From contig NZ_RJRZ01000001.1 in assembly GCF_003993775.1 (NCBI RefSeq), positions 124,001-188,000 on the forward strand: a stretch of 64,000 nucleotides of DNA, in the 5' to 3' direction. Shown here one piece after another: positions 30,078 through 39,337 of this stretch. Position 1 is the first letter of the stretch; each line of letters begins with the position of its first letter. A program made the position numbers and the translations under genes. The notes below the pieces were generated by a model, which saw only the letters and a program-made list of their open reading frames with translations, had not been told where the DNA came from and made no database searches. The DNA is from Frigidibacter oleivorans (lineage in GTDB: Bacteria > Pseudomonadota > Alphaproteobacteria > Rhodobacterales > Rhodobacteraceae).

Positions 30078-31735
30078 TGCGTCAGCCTCAGCATGTTGAT
30101 GGCGTTGGCGATCCCGGCAAAGGCTTCGGCGATGGTGCTGCCTTGCGCGTCGTAATAATAGCTGTCGGCCGACACGCAGTCCTTCAGCGCATCCTCGCCA
30201 TTGTCGGTCGCCTCGTAGGCGATGGCGAAAATCAGCACGCCCTTGGCCTTGGCCGCATCGCAGACCGTCTTCAGGCGGGAATCCTTGGTCGTGTTGTTCG
30301 CATGGGCAACGGCGATATCCTCGAAATCGGCGCCGCTTTCCACGTTGTCATAGTAGTAGTTGCCCCACCACTTGACGGAATACACATCCCACAGTTCCTG
30401 CCAGGTCAGGCGGGTCAGGTTGCCGAGGTCGCGCTCGCGGTACCAGTAGCCCCGGTTGTTGCTGGTGTTCCAGTAGTAGTAGTCATAGTCGGTGCCGCTG
30501 CGGTCCTTGTAGTAGAAGTAGTACCGGGTGTTGCCGCTCTTGTACCACCACATCGGCGAGTTGCCGCTGCGATAGGGCGACAGCAGCGCATAGGTGTTGG
30601 TGTTCTCGCCGTCGGTCATCAGCACCATGATCTTCATGGTGTCCTCGTAGTCCCAGTCGAAGGGCCGCCCCGACAGGGCGTTGTCCGCCGCGCCGTTCGT
30701 GATCATCGAGCTGAGGATCGGCCGCGCCGCCGGGTCGAGCAGCGCCAGGCCCCATTTCGCGCCGATGTCGATGGCGGTGTCGCCTTCGGCCTCCAGCGCG
30801 CTGATCTTCGACTTGATCGTGGCCTTGTTGCTCGAGAAGGGCAGCAGCGTCGCGTAGGAATAGGTGAAGCATTCGCGGAAGGACGGCGTCCGCTGCGAAC
30901 TGGAACTGCGCACATCGGCATGCGCGGTGCGGGGCAGCGCCTGGGTCCTGGTGATCGAGGTGGTGGTGTAGTCGGCCGAGAAGAAGTCGGCGCAATAGCT
31001 CTGGCTGTGTTCGCTGGACAGGTTGAAGTAGCCCGCGAAGCCCGAGGTCAGCTGCACCTGCTGGTGATAGGGCACGACCGAGATCGACAGCTTGCCCTGT
31101 GCGGTGCCGGCGCCGGTGACGTTGGTGAACATCGTCTCCACGAAATCCGACGCGCCCGAGCGCAGGAGCGAGATCTTGGTGCCGGCCCTCGTGCCATTGG
31201 GGTTGTAGGCATAGGAATCCATCGAGCCGGACACGTCGAGCACCATCGAGATCTCGACATTGCCGATCCGTTCTTCCGCGGTGGCGGCCGCGGCGGATTG
31301 CAGCGTGTCCACGCCGGTCAGCCGCATGAACATCGTGTCGGTCGAGACCTCGAGCCTGCCTTCGACCTTCTTCCATTCGTTGTAGGTGCCCTGCGTCTGC
31401 ACCGCCGTCGGATCGAAGCGGGACAGGCCCGCCTTGGCGAAGTAGTCGTCCACCACGTCCTGCGCCGGGGTCGTCTGACTGATGTCGGCCGCCGCAAGAA
31501 CCGCGCGGTCCAGCGTGTACTGGGCGCGCGTACGCTCGGTCTCGAACCGGATCACGTCCAGCGCGATGCCCACCAGCACCAGGAACAGCGAGAACAGGAG
31601 CAGCCCGAAGACCAGGACCGACCCGGTCTCGTCGCGGCCGAACCGACAGGGAAAGGAGGCAGAGGACCATGGCCCCGCGCGGCCTGCAGGCGGGGTCGGG
31701 ATAACTGGCAAACTGCGAGGCGCACTCTTCGACAT
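30074..31735 (-). CDS. tadG: TadG-like protein with von Willebrand A domain
   Basis: 553 aa. A membrane helix at about residues 38-62 (GSVLVFGLLLFSLFLVLVGIALDV) with a TadE-like N-terminal domain is followed by a vWA domain. Its MIDAS motif is DVSGSMDS and a later TDGEN gives the distal loop. A Tyr/Trp/Asn-rich insertion (residues about 385-450, many YYY and WY pairs) lies inside the vWA region and is unusual. GGAGG precedes ATG 31735. The open frame continues a further kilobase upstream through other genes, which is meaningless. Likely role: assembly or anchoring of a pilus or surface structure. Confidence 0.85.
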   Translation of the reverse strand: MSKSAPRSLPVIPTPPAGRAGPWSSASFPCRFGRDETGSVLVFGLLLFSLFLVLVGIALDVIRFETERTRAQYTLDRAVLAAADISQTTPAQDVVDDYFAKAGLSRFDPTAVQTQGTYNEWKKVEGRLEVSTDTMFMRLTGVDTLQSAAAATAEERIGNVEISMVLDVSGSMDSYAYNPNGTRAGTKISLLRSGASDFVETMFTNVTGAGTAQGKLSISVVPYHQQVQLTSGFAGYFNLSSEHSQSYCADFFSADYTTTSITRTQALPRTAHADVRSSSSQRTPSFRECFTYSYATLLPFSSNKATIKSKISALEAEGDTAIDIGAKWGLALLDPAARPILSSMITNGAADNALSGRPFDWDYEDTMKIMVLMTDGENTNTYALLSPYRSGNSPMWWYKSGNTRYYFYYKDRSGTDYDYYYWNTSNNRGYWYRERDLGNLTRLTWQELWDVYSVKWWGNYYYDNVESGADFEDIAVAHANNTTKDSRLKTVCDAAKAKGVLIFAIAYEATDNGEDALKDCVSADSYYYDAQGSTIAEAFAGIANAINMLRLTQ

Positions 31736-32086
31736 CTGATCCTCCGACGCCACCGGACGGACCGGGGCATGTCTGCGGGTGATTGGCTGAACTTGAGGCC
31801 CGAGCTTAGGCAGAATTGTGGCGGACAGAGGGAGTTTTGGGCGCGATTGGCGCCCTTGCCGCAACGCAGGAACGGGGGGCGGCATTTCTGTTTCCGCATC
31901 GTGCCGAACCGCGCTCCACCGCGGGTCCCGCGACGGCAAAACCGGCCCAAGACCGGGAGGCGACCGCGAATCAGGGGTGCGGTCTTCATGAATTCTTCCT
32001 AGGCTCCGCCGCACCCAGAGGCCGCATCGGAGGTGCGGGACGATCCCCGCCCCGCAGCGGCCGACGAGCAGAGGAGCGAAGACCAG
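31736..32086. promoter_or_regulatory. Divergent promoter region tadG / gdhA
   Basis: 351 bp without a credible gene between tadG (leftward) and gdhA (rightward). One clear inverted repeat, GGGCGC-gattg-GCGCCC (31839-31855), has T-rich bases on both flanks. No consensus promoter is clear. Confidence 0.4.
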
Positions 32087-33517
32087 ATGAGCGTCGCCGG
32101 CGAACCCAGCTTCCGCCAATCCGTTGACCTGATGTTCAACCGCGCCGTCCAGGTGATGGACCTGTCGCCCGGGCTTCAGGAAAAGATCCGGGTCTGCAAC
32201 TCGACCTATACCGTCCGCTTCGGCGTCCGGCTGCGGGGCGAGATCTTCACCTTCACCGGCTACCGGTCGGTCCATTCCGAACACATGGAACCGGTCAAGG
32301 GCGGCATCCGCTATGCGCTGTCGGTCAACCAGGACGAGGTCGAGGCGCTGGCGGCGCTGATGACCTACAAATGCGCGCTGGTCGAGGCGCCCTTCGGCGG
32401 ATCGAAGGGCGGGCTGTGCATCGACCCGCGGCAGTGGGACGAGCGCGAGCTGGAACAGATCACCCGCCGCTTCGCCTATGAACTGGTCAAGCGCGACCTG
32501 ATCAGCCCCGCCCAGAACGTTCCGGCCCCCGACATGGGCACCGGCGAGCGCGAGATGGCCTGGATCGTCGACCAGTACCGCCGGATGAACACCACCGACA
32601 TCAACGCCTCGGCCTGCGTCACCGGCAAGCCGCTGAACGCGGGCGGTATCCATGGCCGGGTCGAGGCGACGGGCCGCGGCATCCAGTACGCGTTGCGCGA
32701 ATTCTTCCGCCACCCCGAGGACGTGGCCGCCGCCCGGCTGACCGGCGGGCTGGAAGGCAAGCGGATCGTGGTACAGGGGCTGGGGAATGTCGGCAGTCAC
32801 GCCGCCCGCTTCCTCGCACAAGAGGACGGGGCGAAGATCGTGGGCGTGGTGGAACGCGACGGCGGGCTGTGGTCGGACGAGGGGCTCGACCTCGAGATCG
32901 TGCTCGACCACCTGCGCCGCACCGGCGGCGTGAAGGAATGCCCCGTGGGCACCTATCACGCCGACGGTCCGACGCTGATGGAGGCGCCCTGCGACATCCT
33001 GATCCCGGCGGCGATGGAGGGCGTGATCCATCTGGGCAATGCAGACCGCATCCGCGCCCCCCTGATCGTCGAGGCGGCCAACGGCCCGGTGACGGCCGGC
33101 GCGGACGAGGTGCTGCGCAACAGGGGCTGCATCATCATTCCCGACATGTATGCCAATGCCGGCGGCGTCACCGTGTCCTATTTCGAATGGGTGAAGAACC
33201 TCAGCCACATCCGCTTTGGCCGGATGGAGCGGCGGGCCGAGGAAGCCCGGCACCGGCTGCTGGTCGAGGAACTGGAACGGCTGTCGGCCGACCGGGGGCT
33301 GGGCTGGACGCTGTCGCCGGGCTTCAAGGACAGCTACCTGCGCGGCGCGGACGAACTGGAACTCGTCCGCTCCGGCCTCGACGACACGATGCGCGGCGCC
33401 TATCAGTCGATGCGGCAGGTCTGGCGTACCCGGCCCGAGGTCACGGACCTGCGGATGGCCGCCTATATCGTCGCCATCGAACGGGTGGCGGCCAGCTACC
33501 GGTCGAAAGGGCTCTGA
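32087..33517 (+). CDS. gdhA: Glutamate dehydrogenase
   Basis: 476 aa of the Glu/Leu/Phe/Val dehydrogenase family. Active-site regions PVKGGIRYA, LMTYKCALVEAPFGGSKGG and NVPAPDMGTGEREM are followed by the Rossmann motif VVQGLGNVGSHAARFL and AAMEGVIHLGNA. The lysines in VKGG and TYKC and the Asp in APDMGTG are present, so the enzyme should be active. AGGAG lies upstream of ATG 32087. It interconverts glutamate with 2-oxoglutarate and ammonium. It stands alone; the downstream 470 bp is repeat debris. Confidence 0.94.
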   Translation: MSVAGEPSFRQSVDLMFNRAVQVMDLSPGLQEKIRVCNSTYTVRFGVRLRGEIFTFTGYRSVHSEHMEPVKGGIRYALSVNQDEVEALAALMTYKCALVEAPFGGSKGGLCIDPRQWDERELEQITRRFAYELVKRDLISPAQNVPAPDMGTGEREMAWIVDQYRRMNTTDINASACVTGKPLNAGGIHGRVEATGRGIQYALREFFRHPEDVAAARLTGGLEGKRIVVQGLGNVGSHAARFLAQEDGAKIVGVVERDGGLWSDEGLDLEIVLDHLRRTGGVKECPVGTYHADGPTLMEAPCDILIPAAMEGVIHLGNADRIRAPLIVEAANGPVTAGADEVLRNRGCIIIPDMYANAGGVTVSYFEWVKNLSHIRFGRMERRAEEARHRLLVEELERLSADRGLGWTLSPGFKDSYLRGADELELVRSGLDDTMRGAYQSMRQVWRTRPEVTDLRMAAYIVAIERVAASYRSKGL

Positions 33518-33677
33518 TCCTGCGCCGCAGTCCTCCGGGGGGCCGTTGCGGGCGGCGGTGCCCCGGGGGGCTGCGGGCGGGTCGGCGCGGCCCGCTCGGG
33601 CCGCCCGGCAACTCTGCGGCGGCCGCGGCATCCACCGACCCGTGGGCTGTGGCCCTGCCGTGCCGACGTCCAAGCCG

Positions 33678-33754
33678 CCGGCCGGAACAGCGTCACCCGC
33701 CCCCGGCCCTGCCGCTTCGGGCCGCAGAGCGCGCGGGCGGCCGCGTCGATCAGG
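33678..33754 (-). pseudogene. Decayed copy of the 3' end of the GGDEF gene (copy A)
   Basis: These 77 bases match 34023-34099, the 3' end of the neighbouring diguanylate cyclase gene, at 72 of 77 positions. On the minus strand it would encode LIDAAARALCGPKRQGRGRV, a version of the GGDEF C-terminal LIDAADRALYASKRQGRGRV. No GGDEF core is attached. With copy B and the non-repetitive spacers it fills the 473-bp gap between gdhA and the cyclase gene, which holds no other gene. Confidence 0.75.
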
Positions 33755-33804
33755 TGCCCACGGTCGCCCAGGAGGCCCTTGTTCGCCGAACGGGCCTTCG
33801 CTCA

Positions 33805-33880
33805 CCGGCCGAAGCAGCGTGACCCGCTCCTGCCCTGCCGCTTCGAGGCGTAGAGCGCGCGGTCGGCCGCGTCGATCAGG
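33805..33880 (-). pseudogene. Decayed copy of the 3' end of the GGDEF gene (copy B)
   Basis: 76 bases that align with 34023-34099 with one deleted base and a few substitutions. The deletion breaks the frame after LIDAADRALYASKRQGR. Copies A and B and the intact end start at 33678, 33805 and 34023, so the spacing is uneven and the spacers are unlike each other. Confidence 0.72.
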
Positions 33881-33990
33881 CCCCCGCCCACGATTTGATG
33901 CCGAGGCTTCCTCGACCCGCAAGCGGCGGCCCTGCCGTGCCATCGACCGCCCCCACAATGTTCGCGACAGAGCGCCGCCATGGACCGCCC

Positions 33991-35055
33991 TCATTCCCCG
34001 GCGGCGCCGGAGGGTCCGCCGCCCGGCCGGAACAGCGTCACCCGCCCCCGGCCCTGCCGCTTCGAAGCGTAGAGCGCGCGGTCGGCCGCGTCGATCAGGG
34101 CCGCGGGATCGCCCCGCAACCCGGTCGACAGCGCGATCCCGAGGCTGCCGCCGACGCGCAGGCTGTGGCCCTGCCAGTCCATCGGCTCGGCAATCCGCGA
34201 CAGGATCCGCTGGCCGAGCGCGCGGGCCTGCGCAGGATCGGCCGCATCCTCCAGCAGCAGCACGAATTCGTCGCCGCCGAGGCGGGCCACCACATCGCGG
34301 GCGCGCGTCGCCTCGCGCAGGATGCGGGCCACGGCGGTCAGGACGGCATCGCCCGCGGCATGGCCCAGCGTGTCGTTCACTCGCTTGAAATGATCGAGGT
34401 CGAGATGCGCCAGCGCAAACCGGCTGCCCCGCCGCAGCGCCGCCTCCAGCGCCACGTCGAAGCCCCGGCGATTGCACAGCCCGGTCAGCGGGTCGGTCGC
34501 GGCCTCGGCCACCGCGCTTTGCCGGGCCCGGTCGAGCCGCCGGGTCAGCGCCTGCAATTCCCGCATCACCGCGGTCTTCGCCTCGATCAGATACAGCATC
34601 TCGACCGCGAGGTCGGTGGCGGCGAAATCGCTGTCGGTCAGGCCGTGGTCGCACACCGCCTCGGCCACGGTCAGGCCGAAGGACAGGTTCATCAGCGCGC
34701 CATCGCCGAGCGGCAGGCAGATGCCGCGCAACGGCGTGAAGGGCGGACGCTGCAGGGTCAGGTGCAACCGCTGCCCGCCCGCCGCGCGCAGCTGCGACAT
34801 CCGCGTCATCTTGCGCGGCCGGCCGACGCGGAACAGGTCGAACACCCCCACACCCCGCAGGCCGCCGCCGCAGATCTTTTCCAGCGTCGGACCGGCGGCG
34901 ACCGCCCGGCCGGCGGCATCGACATGCAGGTGCATCGGCATCAGCCGGGCGAGGATGGCGGGCAGCAGTGTCAGTCCCCCGGCCGGCCCGCCCCCCGCCG
35001 CCGGTGGGCCGGACCCCGCATCGCCCTGACCGCCGGGCCCCATCCGCGTCTTCAT
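33991..35055 (-). CDS. HNOBA-GGDEF diguanylate cyclase
   Basis: 354 aa. Residues 28-165 resemble the HNOBA (haem NO-binding associated) domain, from LTLLPAILARLMPMHLHVDAAGR to TDLAVEMLYLIEAKTAVMRE, the last part forming a signalling helix. A GGDEF domain follows: DPLTGLCNRRGFD, LDLDHFKRVNDTLGHAAGD and ARLGGDEFVLLLED, with an RARD inhibitory site five residues before GGDEF. The enzyme should make cyclic di-GMP. It starts by ATGA overlap with the H-NOX-like gene, so it is probably controlled by that protein. Confidence 0.88.
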   Translation of the reverse strand: MKTRMGPGGQGDAGSGPPAAGGGPAGGLTLLPAILARLMPMHLHVDAAGRAVAAGPTLEKICGGGLRGVGVFDLFRVGRPRKMTRMSQLRAAGGQRLHLTLQRPPFTPLRGICLPLGDGALMNLSFGLTVAEAVCDHGLTDSDFAATDLAVEMLYLIEAKTAVMRELQALTRRLDRARQSAVAEAATDPLTGLCNRRGFDVALEAALRRGSRFALAHLDLDHFKRVNDTLGHAAGDAVLTAVARILREATRARDVVARLGGDEFVLLLEDAADPAQARALGQRILSRIAEPMDWQGHSLRVGGSLGIALSTGLRGDPAALIDAADRALYASKRQGRGRVTLFRPGGGPSGAAGE

Positions 35056-35639
35056 CCGCGCCCTGCAGGCTGCGCCAGATCGAAGCGGCGACCCGGCGAC
35101 CAGCCGCTGGCCAGTATCTGTACGGAAATCCGCCGCCCGCCGCGGCTGCGGTGCAGGTCGATCATCGCAAGCGCGCCATAGTCATCGGCCATCGCCCGGA
35201 ACAGTCCGGCGAAGAGGGGCGCGAAGACTTCCACCAGCGGGGCCGGCCCCGCGACATGCACCGCCAGCCGGCCGTCGCGCGCGGTCAGCCGCAGGTCGGG
35301 CAGCGCAAGGTCCGGCACGGCCAGCCGCGCCCGCCCCGGCAGATCCTCGAGCGATTTCAGGAATTCGGGGTAGTCGACGCCGCCGAAGCGCAGCAGACGG
35401 CGCAACGGTTCCTGCGCCGCGAGCCAGCCGCCCATATCCTCCAGCAGGGCATCGCGCGGCTTGTCCAGCCGGTCCGCCGCCGCTTGTGCCAGCGCCAGCG
35501 TCAGCGGGTCGGGATAGGTCAGCATCGGCTCGAACCCGTCGGGGCCGATGCCCGCGGCATCCGCCGCCGCCTGCCACAGCGCCGCCCCGTAGCTTTGCCG
35601 CAGGAAGGCCTGCAGCGACCGGTTCACCAGACCGTGCAT
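35052..35639 (-). CDS. H-NOX-like (HNOB) sensor lacking haem ligands
   Basis: 195 aa with the H-NOX opening MHGLVNRSLQAFLRQSYG and the later LRRLLRFGGVDYPEFLKSLEDL. In haem-binding H-NOX proteins the proximal histidine lies about residue 102; here Pro101 occupies that position (EDLPGRARLAVPDL). The YxSxR haem-propionate motif is also missing from the region before FAGLFRAMADDYG. His is present only at residues 2, 128 and 163. It is coupled to the HNOBA-GGDEF gene. A haem-free or differently liganded sensor is more likely than a classical NO sensor. Confidence 0.82.
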   Translation of the reverse strand: MHGLVNRSLQAFLRQSYGAALWQAAADAAGIGPDGFEPMLTYPDPLTLALAQAAADRLDKPRDALLEDMGGWLAAQEPLRRLLRFGGVDYPEFLKSLEDLPGRARLAVPDLALPDLRLTARDGRLAVHVAGPAPLVEVFAPLFAGLFRAMADDYGALAMIDLHRSRGGRRISVQILASGWSPGRRFDLAQPAGRG

Positions 35640-35731
35640 CTTGCCCCCTCTTCGGCCGCGTCGCCGGCGGAGGGTAAGGCGCGCCGTGTTACCGGCGGGC
35701 TAACGGCGCCCGGCCGGTCCGAACAGCGGGA

Positions 35732-37531
35732 TCAGGGCAGCAGGATCAGATCGGCCCCGCCCGCCTTCAGCGCCGTCACGTCCGGGGGCGCGAGCGTGAA
35801 CTGCCCGTCGAGGATGGCGCCGATGACCGCCGGGGCCGAGGGCTCGGGCAGCCCGCCCGTCAGCAGCGGCACGCCGCGTTGCCCCTCGCCCCCCGCCGAC
35901 AGGAACGCCATGCGGTCGAGCCGCCCGCCGCCGCCATCGGTCAGCAGCATCGCCTCATCGCCGGGCGAGGAGGCCAGGAAGTCGCCGATGACCAGTACGC
36001 AGCCGGGCCTGTCTTCGGCATCGCGGCGGTTGCAGGCCTGGGTCCATTGCTCGACTTCCCATGTCCGCAGGCCCGCCGCGACCCAGTCCGGCAGGGCGCG
36101 CCCCTCGGGCCTTACGGGCAGCAGGTCCAGCAGGGCCGTCACCGCCGCGCCGTCGGGCGCGATCGCGTCGACCTGCCAGCGATCGGGGGCGGCCCGCAGC
36201 GCCGCGATGCGCGCGGCCAGCGCCGCGTCGCCCGACGCCTCCAGCCGGGCAAGCGCGCGGGCGCCGGGGCGGCCCCAGTCCCATTGCATCTCGGCCAGGG
36301 GCAGGTCCGCCGCGGGCATCCGGCCGGACCGATAGCGCGCGACCTGATCACGGGCCGCGATGGCCTCGGCGTTCAGCACCGGCGTCAGCCACAGCGCCGC
36401 CACCGCCAGAAGGCCCGTCGCCATCAGCACATTGGCCCGCCGCAGCGCCGCCATCCACCGCGTCCCCGCCAGCGCCGCACAGCCGGCATAGGCCAGGCCA
36501 TAGGCCAGCACCACCCCGGCCAACACCAGCGCCGCGACCCGTTCGGGGGTGAAGCCATAGTCGCCGATCCGCAGCAGCACCGCCCACAGGGCCAGCGCCC
36601 CCAGCACCGGCAGGGCCAGCGCCATGCCGCGCGCCGCGCCGCGGGTGAGGGGCGAGCGCGCCTCGTCCTCCGGCCCGCGGTCGGCGGTGACCGAGACCAG
36701 CGACACCCCGGCCAGGGCGATGGTCATCAGCGTCGCCGCGGCCGAGAAATCGCCGAACAGCCCCGACAGCCCGCGCAGCGGCAGCGCGGCGAGGAAGATC
36801 GCCACCACCGCCAGCAGCGGCGACAGCAGCAGCCGCGCCAGCCGCAGCACGAGGAAGGGCGACACGATATCCGACAGTTCGGCCACGACGGCCAGGCCGA
36901 GGCCGAGCGCCGTTCCCGTCACCAGCCAGATCGTGACCGGCTCGCCCGCCAGATCGCCGATCAGGCCGATGCCCACCAGCGACAGCAGCAGGTCCGACAG
37001 CCAGACCACCGCCCAGACCACCGCGGCGAACAGCCAGGCCGCGGCATAGCGCATCACCACGTTCCAGGCGGCGAGGAACAGCACGGGGTAGTCGTCCCAT
37101 CCCCGCCCGACACGCGCGGCGATCAGGAAGGGCAGCGGCAGCATCGTCAGCACCAGCGCCGCCAGCAGCTTGTCGGGGCCGTCGAGGAACTGTCCCACCC
37201 TGTCAAAGCGCAGGCTGGCCACGACCGACAGCAGCGCCACGATGACCGCCAGCGGCAGCGCCGCCAGCAGCGCGAGCCGGGGGCGGATCTGCCCGGCCAG
37301 ACCGAGCGCGGCGGCGAAATAGGACGCGGCGGCGATGCTGGCGAAAAGGTGCCAGCGGCTGCCGAACCTGTCCGACAGCACATCCGTCAGCATCCAGCCC
37401 GCAAGGCCGCCGGCAGTGCCGATCAGCGCCAGCGTCGCCCGATGCGCCCCGATCCGCCGCGCCGCCTCGGCCGCGGAGGATGAACCGGCGGGTTCGGCGG
37501 GAATGTCCGCGTCCTGCTCCACATCCGCCAT
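35732..37531 (-). CDS. DUF4153 membrane protein
   Basis: 599 aa with about eleven hydrophobic segments in the first 400 residues, among them LALLAALPLAVIVALLSVVASL and LLSPLLAVVAIFLAALPL, followed by a soluble C-terminal third starting near DQVARYRSGRMPAADLPLAEMQWDWG. This layout fits DUF4153 proteins of Rhodobacterales, of unknown function. The WDWGRPGARALARLEA stretch recurs in the family as I remember it. It is monocistronic as far as visible. Confidence 0.75.
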   Translation of the reverse strand: MADVEQDADIPAEPAGSSSAAEAARRIGAHRATLALIGTAGGLAGWMLTDVLSDRFGSRWHLFASIAAASYFAAALGLAGQIRPRLALLAALPLAVIVALLSVVASLRFDRVGQFLDGPDKLLAALVLTMLPLPFLIAARVGRGWDDYPVLFLAAWNVVMRYAAAWLFAAVVWAVVWLSDLLLSLVGIGLIGDLAGEPVTIWLVTGTALGLGLAVVAELSDIVSPFLVLRLARLLLSPLLAVVAIFLAALPLRGLSGLFGDFSAAATLMTIALAGVSLVSVTADRGPEDEARSPLTRGAARGMALALPVLGALALWAVLLRIGDYGFTPERVAALVLAGVVLAYGLAYAGCAALAGTRWMAALRRANVLMATGLLAVAALWLTPVLNAEAIAARDQVARYRSGRMPAADLPLAEMQWDWGRPGARALARLEASGDAALAARIAALRAAPDRWQVDAIAPDGAAVTALLDLLPVRPEGRALPDWVAAGLRTWEVEQWTQACNRRDAEDRPGCVLVIGDFLASSPGDEAMLLTDGGGGRLDRMAFLSAGGEGQRGVPLLTGGLPEPSAPAVIGAILDGQFTLAPPDVTALKAGGADLILLP

Positions 37532-37627
37532 CGCAGCCTCCCCTTCACGTCCGGGGCGAGGCTAGCCTCTCTGCCCGCCGGGGGCCAGAGCGGGCGGCGT
37601 CAGTCGGCCGGTGTCAGTCGGGCGGCA

Positions 37628-39223
37628 TCAGTCGGGCACTCCGCCCTCGGCCTTGCGCCGGGTGACGAAGGCGGCCAGTTCCTCGCGGATGGCGGGATCC
37701 ATCGGCGGCGGCCGGTGATCGGCGAGGATCGCCCTGAAGGCCAGATGCGCCCGTTCGGCCGTCCAGATGCCGCCATCGGCCTGCCAGGCCTCGATGCTGC
37801 GCCGGTCGCTGACCCCCGCCGCGCCCGGCGTCGCCCCCGAACCGGCCCCCAGGCCCGCCGCCCGCTGCGCCTGCGTGTGCGGATGGGCCAGGAAATGCCC
37901 TCCCGGCCCCACCTCGGCGATCGCGTCGAGCGCGATCTCCTCCGGCCCCGCCGCGGTCAGGCCCGGTTGCAGATAGCGCTGGATCATCGTCAGCATCTCG
38001 CAATCCAGCACGAACTTCTCGGGGCTGGCGGTCAGCCCGCCCTCGAGCCAGCCCGCCGCGTGATAGACCATGTTCGCGCCGGACTGCACCGCCGACCACA
38101 GGGCGTTCGACGTCTCCCACATCGACTGGCCGTCGGGGACATTGGCCGAACAGGCGCCCGATCCGCGCAGGGGAAGCCCGTAGAACCGCGCCATCTGCCC
38201 GGCCATCTGCGCCGCGCGCATGTTGTCCGGCGTGCCGAAGGCCGGCGCGCCGGAGGCCGGGTCCACGTTCGAGGTGAAGGTGCCGAAGATGCAGGGCGCG
38301 CCCGGCACCACCGTCTGGATCAGCGCGATCGCCGACAGCGCCTCGGCCAGGGACAGCGCCACCGCCCCCGCCAGCGTCACCGGCGCCGTCGCCCCCGCCA
38401 GCGTCACCGGCGTCACCATCACCGCCTGTCCCGCCCGGGCGCAGCGCAGCGCCCCGTCGATCATCTGCCGGTCATGCTTCAGCGGCGAGGCGGAGTTGAT
38501 GTTGGTATAGGTGCGGGGCGCGGCCCGAAACGCCTCGGGCGTCAGGCCCGCGGCGATGCGGATCATCTGCAGCGCATCCTCCACCCGCCCCTCCCCCAAG
38601 GCATAGGCATGCACGACCTTGTCGGTCAGCAGCAGCGTGTCCTGCAGGCAGTCCAGATGCCGGATGGCGGCGGGGCTGTCGGCGGGTTCGACCGGATAGC
38701 CGCCGACGAAATGGATGCAGTCGAAATGCTGGGCGAGGATCAGCAGGTTGCGAAACCCCGCCATGAAGCCCGGCACCCTGCCGGTTTCCAGGTCGCGGTA
38801 ATGCGGCGGCGAGGACACGCTGCCGAAGGCCAGCGCCCGGCCCCCGACCGGGATGCGCCGGTCCGGGTTGCGCGGGGTGATCGCGAATTCGGCCGGACAG
38901 CGGCGCAGCATCTCGCCCACGAAGGCGGCGTCCATCCGCACCAGATCGTCGCGGACGATGCAGCCCGCGCCCCGGAAGACCGCCAGCGCCTCGTCGTTCT
39001 GGAACCGGATGCCGATCTCCGACAGGATCCGCATCGCGCCGTCATGCAGCGCGGCCACGCCCTCGGGCGACAGCGGCTCGACCGGGCTGTCGGGGTTGAG
39101 CGGCACCTGCCAGCCGGAGCGGATGATCGCCGGCGCCCCGGCGCGGGTGCCGCGGCGCCGGATCTCTGCCGTCCGGCCGGCGCGCGCCGTGCCCCTGCCC
39201 GCGCTGCCCGCGTCACCCGCCAT
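37628..39223 (-). CDS. MttB-family corrinoid methyltransferase, no pyrrolysine
   Basis: 531 aa related to trimethylamine methyltransferase MttB. Family stretches: LHDGAMRILSEIGIRFQND, VGGYPVEPADSPAAIRHLD, TYTNINSASPLKHDRQMIDGAL and MVTPVTLAGATAPVTLAGA. The frame has no internal amber codon, so this is the non-pyrrolysine branch, whose known members demethylate glycine betaine, proline betaine or related quaternary amines. AGGAGG precedes ATG 39223; more upstream codons are open but unlike the family. No corrinoid protein is encoded nearby, so the methyl acceptor lies elsewhere. Confidence 0.85.
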   Translation of the reverse strand: MAGDAGSAGRGTARAGRTAEIRRRGTRAGAPAIIRSGWQVPLNPDSPVEPLSPEGVAALHDGAMRILSEIGIRFQNDEALAVFRGAGCIVRDDLVRMDAAFVGEMLRRCPAEFAITPRNPDRRIPVGGRALAFGSVSSPPHYRDLETGRVPGFMAGFRNLLILAQHFDCIHFVGGYPVEPADSPAAIRHLDCLQDTLLLTDKVVHAYALGEGRVEDALQMIRIAAGLTPEAFRAAPRTYTNINSASPLKHDRQMIDGALRCARAGQAVMVTPVTLAGATAPVTLAGAVALSLAEALSAIALIQTVVPGAPCIFGTFTSNVDPASGAPAFGTPDNMRAAQMAGQMARFYGLPLRGSGACSANVPDGQSMWETSNALWSAVQSGANMVYHAAGWLEGGLTASPEKFVLDCEMLTMIQRYLQPGLTAAGPEEIALDAIAEVGPGGHFLAHPHTQAQRAAGLGAGSGATPGAAGVSDRRSIEAWQADGGIWTAERAHLAFRAILADHRPPPMDPAIREELAAFVTRRKAEGGVPD

Positions 39224-39337
39224 GCCTGCCTCCTGCATCCACGGGCGCAGGATCGGACGGGGGAGGTCGCGCGTCCCCGCGCCGCGCGACAGGCTTGCGT
39301 CGTTTTCGGGACAGGGCAACCGCGCGACGGAAATGGA

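Noticed and set aside
31736-34654. Very long open frame reaching upstream from tadG
   Set aside because: It is open only because of G+C bias; it is antisense to gdhA and crosses the GGDEF repeats. The true tadG start has a ribosome site at 31735.
38380-38425. Internal duplication in the MttB-like protein (PVTLAGA twice)
   Set aside because: A double TLAGA-type segment is natural in this family, so no recent duplication is needed.
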